The position numbers and the translations under genes were made by a program. Below, one piece after another: positions 44,586-52,848 of a DNA stretch of 64,000 bases (the first letter of the stretch is position 1; every line of letters starts with the position of its first letter). The stretch is from UBA1413 sp964650525. Lineage in GTDB: Bacteria; Bacteroidota; Bacteroidia; Bacteroidales; Prolixibacteraceae. The stretch covers positions 24,488-88,487 of the forward strand of contig CAZYUA010000017.1 of assembly GCA_964650525.1 (NCBI GenBank), in the 5' to 3' direction. The notes beneath the pieces are model-generated. The model was not told where the DNA came from. It did not search any database and was given only the letters and a program-made list of their open reading frames with translations.

Positions 44586-45002
44586 ATGAAGGATCGTTTA
44601 AAGGAATTTATGTTTTCAAAGTCATTAAATGCGGCTGATTTAGCCAGCAAGATTGGTGTCCAGCGTTCAAATGTATCGCACATACTAAGCGGCCGTAATT
44701 TTCCCGGTGCCCAATTCATAGAAAAATTGCTGAATGCCTATTTGGATTTGGATGCGCGTTGGTTTTTGACAGGTTCGGGAAGTATGTTCAGCAGTCAGCC
44801 CACGCTGGAAGACAAAAGAGGGGATATGGGCAGCCATCCGTCCGAAGCTTCTCCTGATTCCGTGGAAGCCATGCCGATATGCGAAAAGGAACCGAAATTG
44901 GTGCAGGACCGGGGAATGAAGAGCATCAGCAATCGTTCCGGCGCAGATATGATTGTGGTTTTCTATCATAACCGTACTTACAGGGAGTACCTGCCGGAGT
45001 GA
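44586..45002 (+). CDS. XRE-family helix-turn-helix regulator
   Basis: 138 aa from the ATG at 44586 (MKDRLKEFMFSKSLNAADLA). The N-terminal HTH_3 domain (residues ~3-60) includes LASKIGVQRSNVSHILSGR as the DNA-reading helix pair. A polar linker of about 50 residues leads to a short C-terminal beta-hairpin (DMIVVFYHNRTYREYLPE), a tail common to Bacteroidota regulators of this type. It lies 38 bases before pyrK and may be co-transcribed. The paired TACATATGTA palindromes on either side of the locus are candidate binding sites, not demonstrated. Confidence 0.85.
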   Translation: MKDRLKEFMFSKSLNAADLASKIGVQRSNVSHILSGRNFPGAQFIEKLLNAYLDLDARWFLTGSGSMFSSQPTLEDKRGDMGSHPSEASPDSVEAMPICEKEPKLVQDRGMKSISNRSGADMIVVFYHNRTYREYLPE

Positions 45003-45040
45003 TCATATAAAAACTTCATTACTTTTACGAAAAAAACCGG

Positions 45041-45814
45041 ATGCAACAAAAGGCTGTCTCCGATTTCAGGGTAGTCAGCAACATCCCTGTGAGTTCTTCC
45101 GTTCACTGCCTGCTGCTTGAGGCCGGGGATCTCTTATTGCCTGTGCTCCCCGGACAATTTGTCAATGTTCTTATTCCCGGGAACAGGGAGGTTTTTCTTC
45201 GAAGGCCCTTTTCTGTCTTTGATGCCAATCAGGCAGGGAAAACACTTTCTCTTTTGGTGAAGGTGTTGGGGAGGGGCTCAAGAACCCTTACACAGGTGCA
45301 GCCGGGTGAAAAGCTGAGTCTTATTTATCCTCTGGGGAGGGGCTTTACACACCCCGGAGAAAAGGAAAAGATTTTGGCTGTCGGGGGAGGAAGCGGTATT
45401 GCCCCTATTCATTTTCTGGTAAAAAGGGCAACTGGTACCGGATCGCAAATTACCTTTTTGATGGGGGCAAGGAGCGCAACCGACCATATCCCGGCAAGCA
45501 ACCTCACCGATGGTGCCACTTTGCTTTATGCTACCGAAGACGGCTCTCTGGGCGAAATGGGAGTTGTCACCGAACATGGCGTTTTCAGGGATCTTTCGCT
45601 GTTTGACAGGATCTATGCTTGCGGTCCGCTGGCCATGATGAAAGCGGTTGCTCTCCTTGCCTCCCGGAGCAATATCCCATGTGAAGTTTCCCTAGAAAAT
45701 ACAATGGCTTGTGGCTTTGGCGTTTGCTTATGCTGTATTGAACCAACGATTCATGGGAACTTGTGTGTTTGCAACGACGGCCCTGTTTTTAACACCAACG
45801 ATCTGTTATGGTAG
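45041..45814 (+). CDS. pyrK: Dihydroorotate dehydrogenase electron-transfer subunit PyrK
   Basis: 257 aa iron-sulfur flavoprotein that passes electrons from dihydroorotate oxidation (via PyrD) to NAD+. Ferredoxin-reductase-like FAD domain with LRRPFSVFD (FAD-binding R-x-Y/F-S), nucleotide domain with GGGSGIAPIHFL, and a C-terminal [2Fe-2S] loop (CGFGVCLCC ... C, the C-x4-C-x2-C-x10-12-C pattern). Overlaps pyrD by seven bases, the expected heterotetramer partner. This class 1B enzyme does not need quinone and fits an anaerobe. Confidence 0.94.
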   Translation: MQQKAVSDFRVVSNIPVSSSVHCLLLEAGDLLLPVLPGQFVNVLIPGNREVFLRRPFSVFDANQAGKTLSLLVKVLGRGSRTLTQVQPGEKLSLIYPLGRGFTHPGEKEKILAVGGGSGIAPIHFLVKRATGTGSQITFLMGARSATDHIPASNLTDGATLLYATEDGSLGEMGVVTEHGVFRDLSLFDRIYACGPLAMMKAVALLASRSNIPCEVSLENTMACGFGVCLCCIEPTIHGNLCVCNDGPVFNTNDLLW

Positions 45815-46719
45815 ATCTTTCGGTATGCATCGGGAATTTACGCCTGAAAAACCCGGTAATGACAGCGTCAGGCTGTTCCGGTTTCGGCAGTGAACTGGAG
45901 CCTTTTTATGATATTTCTCAACTCGGAGCTATCATTCTGAAAGGAATAACACTCCATCCAAGAGAAGGGAATCCGTATCCACGAATGGCCGAAACTGCTG
46001 CCGGCATGCTCAACGCTGTCGGATTGCAGAACAAAGGCGTGGATTATTTCATTTCTCAAATCTATCCGCGAATCAGTCTTTTTCATACTGCCTTGATTGT
46101 TAATGTTAACGGATCTTCCGTTCAAGAATATGTTGAGGTAACAGAGCGGATAGCTGGTTTGGAAAAGGTGGCTGCTGTGGAACTCAACATATCCTGTCCC
46201 AATGTCAAAGAGGGAGGCATGGCTTTCGGAGTGAATCCCAAAGCTGCCGCTACCGTGTGCCGTGCTGTCCGGATGGTTTGCTCCAAACCCCTGATAGTTA
46301 AATTATCACCCAATGTTACCGATATCACAGAGTTTGCAAGAATTGCCGAATCTGAGGGTGCTGATGCTGTATCTCTGATAAACACTTTTCTGGGTATGGC
46401 TATCAATGCCGAAAAACGAACTCCTGTTCTGGCAACTGTCACTGGAGGCCTTTCTGGTCCCGCCATCAAGCCTATCGCACTCAGGATGGTTTGGCAGGTG
46501 GCTCAAGCTGTTAAGATACCAGTGGTCGGTCTGGGGGGCATCTTAACTGCAAACGACGCCCTGGAATTCCTGATCGCCGGGGCTGCTGCAGTCCAGGTCG
46601 GCACAGCCCTGTTCATTGATCCCGAGGCTCCACTGAAAATTATCGTTGGCATACAAAACTATCTCATAAAACATCAATTTTTATCAGTTAAACAATTAAC
46701 CGGGAGTTTACATATGTAG
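45808..46719 (+). CDS. pyrD: Dihydroorotate dehydrogenase class 1B, catalytic subunit
   Basis: Oxidises dihydroorotate to orotate in pyrimidine synthesis, with FMN. 303 aa TIM barrel of normal length. Class 1 catalytic Cys in ELNISCPNVKEGG, FMN-binding VVGLGGILTANDALEF and the N-terminal NPVMTASGCSGFG are present. Its start lies in the last codons of pyrK. The final codons and the TAG stop coincide with one arm of an inverted repeat (46706-46718). Confidence 0.95.
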   Translation: MVDLSVCIGNLRLKNPVMTASGCSGFGSELEPFYDISQLGAIILKGITLHPREGNPYPRMAETAAGMLNAVGLQNKGVDYFISQIYPRISLFHTALIVNVNGSSVQEYVEVTERIAGLEKVAAVELNISCPNVKEGGMAFGVNPKAAATVCRAVRMVCSKPLIVKLSPNVTDITEFARIAESEGADAVSLINTFLGMAINAEKRTPVLATVTGGLSGPAIKPIALRMVWQVAQAVKIPVVGLGGILTANDALEFLIAGAAAVQVGTALFIDPEAPLKIIVGIQNYLIKHQFLSVKQLTGSLHM

Positions 46720-46755
46720 CTGGCAAATTTATAGTCAAATATTACATATGTAAAC
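46706..46755. repeat. 13-bp inverted repeat with TACATATGTA cores at the pyrD 3' end
   Basis: GTTTACATATGTA (46706-46718) and its exact reverse complement TACATATGTAAAC (46743-46755) flank 24 bases. Each arm is itself palindromic in its core; core centres are 34 bases apart. The left arm includes the pyrD stop codon. AT-rich arms with no T-run argue against a simple terminator. Confidence 0.55.
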
Positions 46756-46874
46756 TTTTATTGTGCTGTTAAAATGTCTTCTGATTTGAAAAGTTACGGA
46801 CTTTCAATTTGTCGTACTTACTGAACATTTCTGCGGGTCTGATGTTACTTTAGAAATTTTTATACTGTTGATAT

Positions 46875-48179
46875 ATGCCGGATTTTAACATTGTAATGCC
46901 CAAACTGGGTGAAAGTATACGGGAAGCCACGATAACCAAATGGTTCGTTCATGAGGGCGATCCTGTTAAAGAGGATGACATTTTATTTGAAGTAGCTACA
47001 GACAAAGTCGATTCAGAAATCCCGTCTCCCGTTGAAGGAATTATCTCCAGGATTCTGCATCCGGTGGAATCTACCTTGCCGGTTGGAGAAGTGGTCGCTG
47101 TCATTCGCCTGGAAGGCAGCCCGGAGAAAGCCGTCGCTGAGCCTCCAACAGCCGGCCACACGATTCCTTCCCAAATTGGGGAGAGGGAATTAAAACCCTC
47201 TGAGATTTCGATGGAGGCGCCCCGAATCATCTCCAAACGGTTTTATTCGCCTCTCGTGCGGAGAATTGCGAAAGAAGAAAAGGTTACAGCGGGTGAACTT
47301 GAAAAGGTAAAAGGGACTGGTACCAGTGGGAGGGTTCGCAAGAAAGACATCCTGGGGTATCTGGAACAGCGAAATCTATCGGCAGAGCATAAAGGTTTCA
47401 GTATAAGTCCCGGTCCGGGATCTTCGTCGCCGGAAGTCAGAAACAGGGATATTTCTGTCACCGCCGGAGCTGAGGATGAGATAGTGGAAATGGATCGCAT
47501 CCGAAAGCTGATTGCAGATCATATGGTTATGTCAAAAAGGATTTCACCCCATGTTACTTCCGTTGTGGAAGCCGATGTTACCAATCTGGTGAGGTGGCGC
47601 AACCAGGTTAAAGAGGATTTTCAGGTGCGCTATGGGGAAAAGCTCACTTATATGCCTTTGTTCATTGAAGCGGTGACCCGGGCTTTGGGTGAATTCCCCG
47701 GCATCAATGCTTCCGTAGACGGAGACAGGATAATCCTGCGGCGAAACAGAAATATTGGTATTGCCGTAGCCCGTCCGGATGGGAACCTTATCGTGCCGGT
47801 GATAAAAAACAGTGAGGAGAAAAATCTTGTTGGAATAACGAAAGCATTAAACCATCTGGCAGAGGCTGCCAGGACAGGTCGTTTAAACCCGGAGGAGATC
47901 CAGGGAGGGACTTTCACCATTACCAATTTCGGATCATTCAGGAACCTGATCGGAACACCCATTATTAACCAGCCTCAGGTGGCCATCCTTGCCACGGGAA
48001 GTATCGAGAAAAAACCGGCGGTACTTGAATTGCCTTCTGGCGATGTGATTGCCATACGGCACAAAATGTACCTTTCGCTATCTTACGACCACCGGGTAGT
48101 GGATGGAGCCATGGGAGGTGCTTTCCTTCGTCGGATCGCCGACCTGCTTGAAGCGTTTGATGTCCGCAGAACCATTTAA
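46875..48179 (+). CDS. 2-oxoacid dehydrogenase E2 (dihydrolipoyl acyltransferase)
   Basis: 434 aa. N-terminal lipoyl domain with the modified lysine at Lys44 (FEVATDKVDSEIP), a peripheral-subunit-binding domain (residues ~118-155, SPLVRRIAKEEKV), a flexible linker, and the catalytic acyltransferase domain (residues ~205-434) ending with the active-site HRVVDGAMGG. E2 of pyruvate or branched-chain 2-oxoacid dehydrogenase; the substrate depends on E1. The fused E1 gene follows after 11 bases, so the two form one unit. E3 (dihydrolipoamide dehydrogenase) is not in the window. Confidence 0.93.
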   Translation: MPDFNIVMPKLGESIREATITKWFVHEGDPVKEDDILFEVATDKVDSEIPSPVEGIISRILHPVESTLPVGEVVAVIRLEGSPEKAVAEPPTAGHTIPSQIGERELKPSEISMEAPRIISKRFYSPLVRRIAKEEKVTAGELEKVKGTGTSGRVRKKDILGYLEQRNLSAEHKGFSISPGPGSSSPEVRNRDISVTAGAEDEIVEMDRIRKLIADHMVMSKRISPHVTSVVEADVTNLVRWRNQVKEDFQVRYGEKLTYMPLFIEAVTRALGEFPGINASVDGDRIILRRNRNIGIAVARPDGNLIVPVIKNSEEKNLVGITKALNHLAEAARTGRLNPEEIQGGTFTITNFGSFRNLIGTPIINQPQVAILATGSIEKKPAVLELPSGDVIAIRHKMYLSLSYDHRVVDGAMGGAFLRRIADLLEAFDVRRTI

Positions 48180-48190
48180 TATTGAGAAAA

Positions 48191-50239
48191 ATGAACCACA
48201 ACGAAATACCTGAAATCTATACGGTTACTAACACCCCGCGTGAGACGCTGGCAAACTGGTACCGGCTGCTGGCAGTAGGAAGAACCATTGACGAAAAGGC
48301 CCCCAACTATTTGAAACAAGCTATCGGATGGTCCTACCATGGACCTTATGCCGGTCACGATGGAATACAGCTTGCTATCGGACAAGTATTTGAAAAGCAA
48401 AAGGATCATATATTTCTTTACTACAGGGACATGTTGAGTGCCCTTTCGTGCGGGATGACGGCTGAAGAACTCATTCTGAACGGGATTTCGAAAGCTACGG
48501 ATCCCGGGACAGGAGGGCGTCATATGTCAAACCATTTTTCCAAGCCGGAGTGGAATATCCATAACGTCTCTTCCCTGACCGGCAACCATACCTTGCATGC
48601 GGTTGGGGTAGCGCGGGCTATCCGGTATTACAATGCAAAAGCAGTGGCTATCAGCAGTCAGGGTGAGTCATCGGTCAGCGAAGGGTATGTATACGAAGCC
48701 ATCAACGGGGCTACCAGGGAAAAACTGCCGGTTATCTTTGTCATACAGGATAATGGCTATGGCATCTCTGTTCCCAAGAAGGACCAAACCGCCAACCGGA
48801 AGGTGGCCAACAACTTCTCAGGGTTTAAAAATCTGGCGATCCTGCATTGCAACGGAAAAGATGTATTTGATTCGATGAATGCCATGGTGGAAGCCAAAAG
48901 AATCGCCATGGAAGAGGGACATCCTGTCATCGTGCAGGCCAACTGCGTCCGTATCCACTCTCATTCCAATTCCGATAAGCACGAATTGTACCGCAGCGAC
49001 AATGAAATGAGTTACGTTAAGGAGTACGATCCCTTTGCCAAATTCAGGAGGATGCTGGTGCGCTACAGCCGGTTTACTCAGGAGGAACTGCTGGCAATGG
49101 ACGAAGCGGCAGCCGCTGAAGTAAAGGAAGCACACCGGGCAGCTTTAAAAGCTCCTGATCCGGACCCTGCCACCATTTACAATTTCGTCCTGCCAGACCC
49201 TTATCAGACTCGCCTGTATCCGGAAGGAATACACCATTACCAGGGTGAACCCAAAAAGCTCATTACAGCCCTTAACGAAACCCTGAAAGCAGAATTCAGG
49301 CACAACCCTGATACTTTTCTGTGGGGACAGGATATTGCAAACAAAGAAAAAGGAGGCGTTTTCAATGTGTCAAAGGGGATGCAAAAGGAATTTGGCAAAG
49401 AGCGGGTCTTCAATGCTCCGATTGCAGAGGACTTCATTGTTGGTACTGCCAATGGGATGTCGCGGTTTGATGAAAAAATCCGGATCGTGATCGAAGGAGC
49501 TGAATTTGCTGACTATTTCTGGCCAGCTATGGAACAATACGTGGATTCAAGTCACGATTACTGGCGCTCAAACGGGAAATTTACCCCTAATGTGACCATC
49601 CGTCTGGCCTCAGGGGGGTACATTGGCGGCGGACTTTATCATTCACAAAATATTGAAGGATCCCTGGCGTCTATCCCTGGAGTAAGAATAGTCTATCCCT
49701 CCTTTGCCGATGATGCTGCTGGTTTGTTGCGCACAGCCATACGCTCTCCCGGAATGACCATGTTTATGGAACCTAAAGCCCTCTATCAGGATCCGCGGGC
49801 CGCTTCGCCCATACCCGACGATTTTGAAGTCCCCTTCGGAAAAGCCAGAATCCGCCGTGAAGGTGACGATTTGACTGTAATAACGTACGGTAACACCACC
49901 CACATGTGCCTGGAAGCTGCTGAAAAACTTGCCGCAGAGGGCTATCAGGTCGAAGTAATTGACCTCAGGTCTCTGATACCCCTGGACCAGGAAACCATCC
50001 TGACATCGGTACGTAAAACCAACCGTGCCCTGGTGGTTCACGAAGATAAAATACACGGCGGCTTTGGGGGGGAAATTGCTGCATTGATCATGGAGGAAGC
50101 TTTTGAATGGCTCGACAGCCCCGTGAAAAGGGTAGGCTCTACGTTTACCCCTGTTGGCTTTCACCCTTCCCTGGAAAAAGCAATACTTCCTGATGGTGAA
50201 AAGATTTACAGGGCTGCTCTCGACTTGTTAAAATATTAA
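48191..50239 (+). CDS. Fused E1 alpha-beta 2-oxoacid dehydrogenase
   Basis: 682 aa from the ATG at 48191 (a TTG three codons earlier is less likely). TPP-dependent decarboxylase in which alpha (about 1-330) and beta (about 355-682) parts are one chain. The alpha part carries SGQ-type pocket residues around FLYYRDMLSALSCGMTAEEL and the TPP loop SSQGESSVSEGYVYEAIN with IFVIQDNGYGIS. The beta part has WGQDIANKEKGGVF, EGAEFADYFWPAMEQ, and HEDKIHGGFGGEIAA. The pattern is closest to branched-chain/acetoin-type E1; pyruvate is possible. Flavodoxin follows 10 bases later. Confidence 0.9.
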   Translation: MNHNEIPEIYTVTNTPRETLANWYRLLAVGRTIDEKAPNYLKQAIGWSYHGPYAGHDGIQLAIGQVFEKQKDHIFLYYRDMLSALSCGMTAEELILNGISKATDPGTGGRHMSNHFSKPEWNIHNVSSLTGNHTLHAVGVARAIRYYNAKAVAISSQGESSVSEGYVYEAINGATREKLPVIFVIQDNGYGISVPKKDQTANRKVANNFSGFKNLAILHCNGKDVFDSMNAMVEAKRIAMEEGHPVIVQANCVRIHSHSNSDKHELYRSDNEMSYVKEYDPFAKFRRMLVRYSRFTQEELLAMDEAAAAEVKEAHRAALKAPDPDPATIYNFVLPDPYQTRLYPEGIHHYQGEPKKLITALNETLKAEFRHNPDTFLWGQDIANKEKGGVFNVSKGMQKEFGKERVFNAPIAEDFIVGTANGMSRFDEKIRIVIEGAEFADYFWPAMEQYVDSSHDYWRSNGKFTPNVTIRLASGGYIGGGLYHSQNIEGSLASIPGVRIVYPSFADDAAGLLRTAIRSPGMTMFMEPKALYQDPRAASPIPDDFEVPFGKARIRREGDDLTVITYGNTTHMCLEAAEKLAAEGYQVEVIDLRSLIPLDQETILTSVRKTNRALVVHEDKIHGGFGGEIAALIMEEAFEWLDSPVKRVGSTFTPVGFHPSLEKAILPDGEKIYRAALDLLKY

Positions 50240-50249
50240 TCTCATAAAC

Positions 50250-50753
50250 ATGGATAAAATTGGACTCTTTTACAGTTTTAAATCCCACAAAACTAAAAAA
50301 ATCGCGGAGAAGATCCTGGAGCGCTTCGGTGCCGGACAGATGGAAGCAGTAGATGCAGAAACCATTACTGCGAATGACTTCTTACGCTTCAACCGAATGA
50401 TCCTTGGAGTACCTACCTGGTTCGACGGAGAACTGCCTAACTACTGGGACGAGTTTGTACCCGCACTCAAAGAACTCGATCTTTCAGGGAAAAGAATTGC
50501 TATTTACGGTCTGGCTGACCAGGTGGGTTACCCGGAAAACTTCGGAGATGCCGTCGGAATTATGGCTCAACTGCTGATATCGCGACACGCTCAGATTGTC
50601 GGTTTTACATCACCGGAAGGATATCGGTTTGAATCCTCTAGAGCACTCATTAATAATATGTTATCCGGTCTGATCATCGACCAGGATAACCAAGCCCGAC
50701 TTACCGAAGATCGTCTCGCACACTGGATTGAACAATTGGAAAAGGAATTGTAA
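50250..50753 (+). CDS. fldA: Flavodoxin
   Basis: 167 aa FMN protein, the long-chain type. The phosphate-binding loop reads FYSFKSHKTKKIAEKI, somewhat off the usual T-G-x-T pattern (S-H-K-T). The FMN loops VPTWFDGELPNYWDEF and YGLADQVGYPENFGDAVG are clear. Carries single electrons in place of ferredoxin, for example under iron limitation. Sits 10 bases after the E1 gene, so it may be transcribed with it, and is followed by a strong terminator. Confidence 0.93.
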   Translation: MDKIGLFYSFKSHKTKKIAEKILERFGAGQMEAVDAETITANDFLRFNRMILGVPTWFDGELPNYWDEFVPALKELDLSGKRIAIYGLADQVGYPENFGDAVGIMAQLLISRHAQIVGFTSPEGYRFESSRALINNMLSGLIIDQDNQARLTEDRLAHWIEQLEKEL

Positions 50754-50775
50754 ATGATATTTACATGATTTTAAG

Positions 50776-50804
50776 GGGTATTCCGGTTGCGAATACCCTT
50801 TTTT
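50776..50804 (+). terminator. Rho-independent terminator after flavodoxin
   Basis: GGGTATTC (50776-50783) pairs with GAATACCC (50791-50798) around a 7-base loop, followed directly by six Ts. It closes the E2-E1-flavodoxin unit. Confidence 0.9.
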
Positions 50805-50964
50805 CGTTCTTCGGCTGACTTTTTCATTTCCTCACCGCTTTTCCATGAACAATACAAACCCATGATTAAAGATTATTCAGGATATAGTAAAAGAGAAGTA
50901 CTCCTTAAATAATTATGTTAAATAAAATGTTGCGATGGAACCTCTTTTTTTCTCCTGGTTTGGT

Positions 50965-50972
50965 TATTTTTG
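50965..50972 (+). promoter_or_regulatory. -7 box that fixes the start of the TonB-like gene
   Basis: TATTTTTG matches TAnnTTTG. A transcript starting near 50979 excludes upstream starts and supports ATG 50991. Confidence 0.5.
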
Positions 50973-50990
50973 GGAAAAACTGAAATAGGG

Positions 50991-51491
50991 ATGAAGAAAA
51001 GGCAGTTTCTGAAATTACCGGAATACCCGGGCGGAAAATTGGCTTATCAGCGTTACATCGTTGATAATTTGATCTATCCGAAAGAAGCCTTACAACATTC
51101 TATTGAAGGGATCGTCCAGTGTTCAGCCGACGTGGACGATAATGGCAAGGTATTAAACGTCAAAGTTGACAAAGGAATTGGTTTTGGGTGCGACGAGGAA
51201 GCTGTCAGGTTGTTGAACGGAATGCATTTCGGCGGAGTGACAAACCGCGGAGTCCGGCTGAAAAGCAGAAAAAAGTTTAAAATAAGGTTCCGGTTGAAAG
51301 CGGATAATGAAATCCGGACCGACGGTAAAGGCAGGCCATTGAAATGGCGGTACAGTTTTAAAGCGTCTGAAAATAAACCGGTGGTAAGTCAGAAGGAATC
51401 ATCTGATTCTGAGAAACGAAAAGAAGGGAAATCTACCGTTATCTATTCCTACACGATCCGTATTGGTAATCCCTCTGGCCCCTCCGTGTAA
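50991..51491 (+). CDS. Stand-alone TonB C-terminal domain protein
   Basis: 166 aa from ATG 50991. Residues ~10-100 are a TonB C-terminal domain: LPEYPGGKLAYQRYIVDN, then YPKEALQHSIEGIVQCSADV, and DEEAVRLLNGM. Unlike TonB it has no N-terminal membrane helix or proline-rich spacer, and no recognisable signal peptide. The remaining ~65 residues are basic and probably disordered. It cannot couple proton-motive force by itself; a binding or regulatory role is more likely. Convergent with the TPR gene after 51605. Confidence 0.78.
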   Translation: MKKRQFLKLPEYPGGKLAYQRYIVDNLIYPKEALQHSIEGIVQCSADVDDNGKVLNVKVDKGIGFGCDEEAVRLLNGMHFGGVTNRGVRLKSRKKFKIRFRLKADNEIRTDGKGRPLKWRYSFKASENKPVVSQKESSDSEKRKEGKSTVIYSYTIRIGNPSGPSV

Positions 51492-51545
51492 GATGATCCC
51501 TTTTGTCCTATAATTGATATTATGTTAATTATAAAATGTAAAATT

Positions 51546-51572
51546 CAGGGGGACCATAATCTGGACCCCCTG
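51546..51572. terminator. Possible bidirectional terminator hairpin
   Basis: CAGGGGG (51546-51552) and CCCCCTG (51566-51572) pair, with CCA/TGG extending the stem past an A-A mismatch. It lies between convergent genes, but no strong T-run follows on either strand. Confidence 0.4.
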
Positions 51573-51604
51573 CTCTGATTATACATCTTTTAGATGAAAA
51601 CCTG

Positions 51605-52780
51605 CTATTCCTTGTTCAGTAATTTTAGTACCTCTTCGTACTTCTCCAGCTTCTTTAATCTGTAATAGAGATTCTTCAATGATTCAAGCGAGTACATGTC
51701 GCCTGGCTTCAACTCCTGGCATTTTTCCATAAAGGGCAAGGCTTTGGCAAACCAGACATCCGATTTGGCCAGTTCCGCTTCGTAGCGGGCATTTTCATTG
51801 GCTGGTACCTTGTTGGCAACTTCTATCTGCTTCACGCCGTTGTTGTAATACAAAGCTCCCAGATTATAGTAAGCATCGTAATACTCAGGATTGATCCCAA
51901 TAGCTTTTTCGTAGCTTTGGATAGCTTTATCCTGCTTTTCCATGCCATCGTACAGAGAACCCTGTGCAAAATGGTAAGAAGCATTCCCGGGATCCTGTTC
52001 AATGGCCAGGTTCAGGTATTTCATTGCATCTTCCGTCCTTTTGGTATTGATATAAACGTTGATCATTTCTACCAGTACTCCATTGTCCGTTGGATACTTT
52101 TCAAATCCCTGCTGCAGGACTTTCAAGCCGGTTGCTGTATCGTTTTTCTGCAGATAAGCTTTAGACATTAACTGGTACGTACGACCTGCATTATATCCGT
52201 TTTCTGCGGCTTTTTTGTAGTATTCAATGGCTTTGTCATAATTTCCGTCGTTGAAGGCCGCGAGTCCTGCATTAAAAACAATCACGGTATCGACTCCGAG
52301 TGGATTATCCTTCTTCATAAAAGGAATCTCCTGTAGATCAAGTATTTGTTCAAAAGATTTCAGCGATTTACCAAAATCTTCTTTGTTGAAAGCTTCAATG
52401 GCCTGGTTCGTCAGATCATTTACTAAAAGGGTAAGTTTGATTTTCAGACTATTGGCGCTCTTTCCCTTGGTATCGAGCGAAACAGCCTTTTTATAAGAAT
52501 TGAGGGCTTCTGATAAGGGGTCGCCTGACAATTTTTTTACAGCTTCGTCTTTCGACTGGAATATAGCCTGGAATATTTCACCCCTCACTTCCCAGGTACG
52601 GGGAGCAGACACGGCTTTAACGGTTTTTGGATTGGAAGGATCCATTGCCAGCTCAATGGCTTTCAGCGCATCAGCCAGCTTGCCCTGCTCTTTAGCGGAA
52701 AGTGCTTTGGAAACGCCTGGCTGGGCAGCAGCTATGCTAGCTGCAAGTACGAAGGTTAGCAGAATAAAGGTTTTTTTCAT
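51605..52780 (-). CDS. Secreted TPR-repeat protein
   Basis: 391 aa with a signal peptide (MKKTFILLTFVLAASIAAAQ). At least six tetratricopeptide repeats follow, e.g. FNKEDFGKSLKSFEQILDL, FNDGNYDKAIEYYKKAAENG, AIQSYEKAIGINPEYYDAYY and VLKLLNKE at the end. Conserved, widespread Bacteroidota envelope protein of unknown precise role, likely a periplasmic scaffold. Has its own well-formed promoter. Confidence 0.88.
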   Translation of the reverse strand: MKKTFILLTFVLAASIAAAQPGVSKALSAKEQGKLADALKAIELAMDPSNPKTVKAVSAPRTWEVRGEIFQAIFQSKDEAVKKLSGDPLSEALNSYKKAVSLDTKGKSANSLKIKLTLLVNDLTNQAIEAFNKEDFGKSLKSFEQILDLQEIPFMKKDNPLGVDTVIVFNAGLAAFNDGNYDKAIEYYKKAAENGYNAGRTYQLMSKAYLQKNDTATGLKVLQQGFEKYPTDNGVLVEMINVYINTKRTEDAMKYLNLAIEQDPGNASYHFAQGSLYDGMEKQDKAIQSYEKAIGINPEYYDAYYNLGALYYNNGVKQIEVANKVPANENARYEAELAKSDVWFAKALPFMEKCQELKPGDMYSLESLKNLYYRLKKLEKYEEVLKLLNKE

Positions 52781-52803
52781 TGCCTGATGGATTTAATTTT
52801 GTG

Positions 52804-52834
52804 CAAAAATATATGAATTCAAAAAACTTACAAA
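52804..52834 (-). promoter_or_regulatory. Bacteroidota promoter for the TPR gene
   Basis: On the minus strand TTTG (52831-52834), a 19-base spacer and TATTTTTG (52804-52811). Textbook -33/-7 spacing, 23 bases before the ATG. Confidence 0.65.
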
Positions 52835-52848
52835 TAATCAGATCTCTT

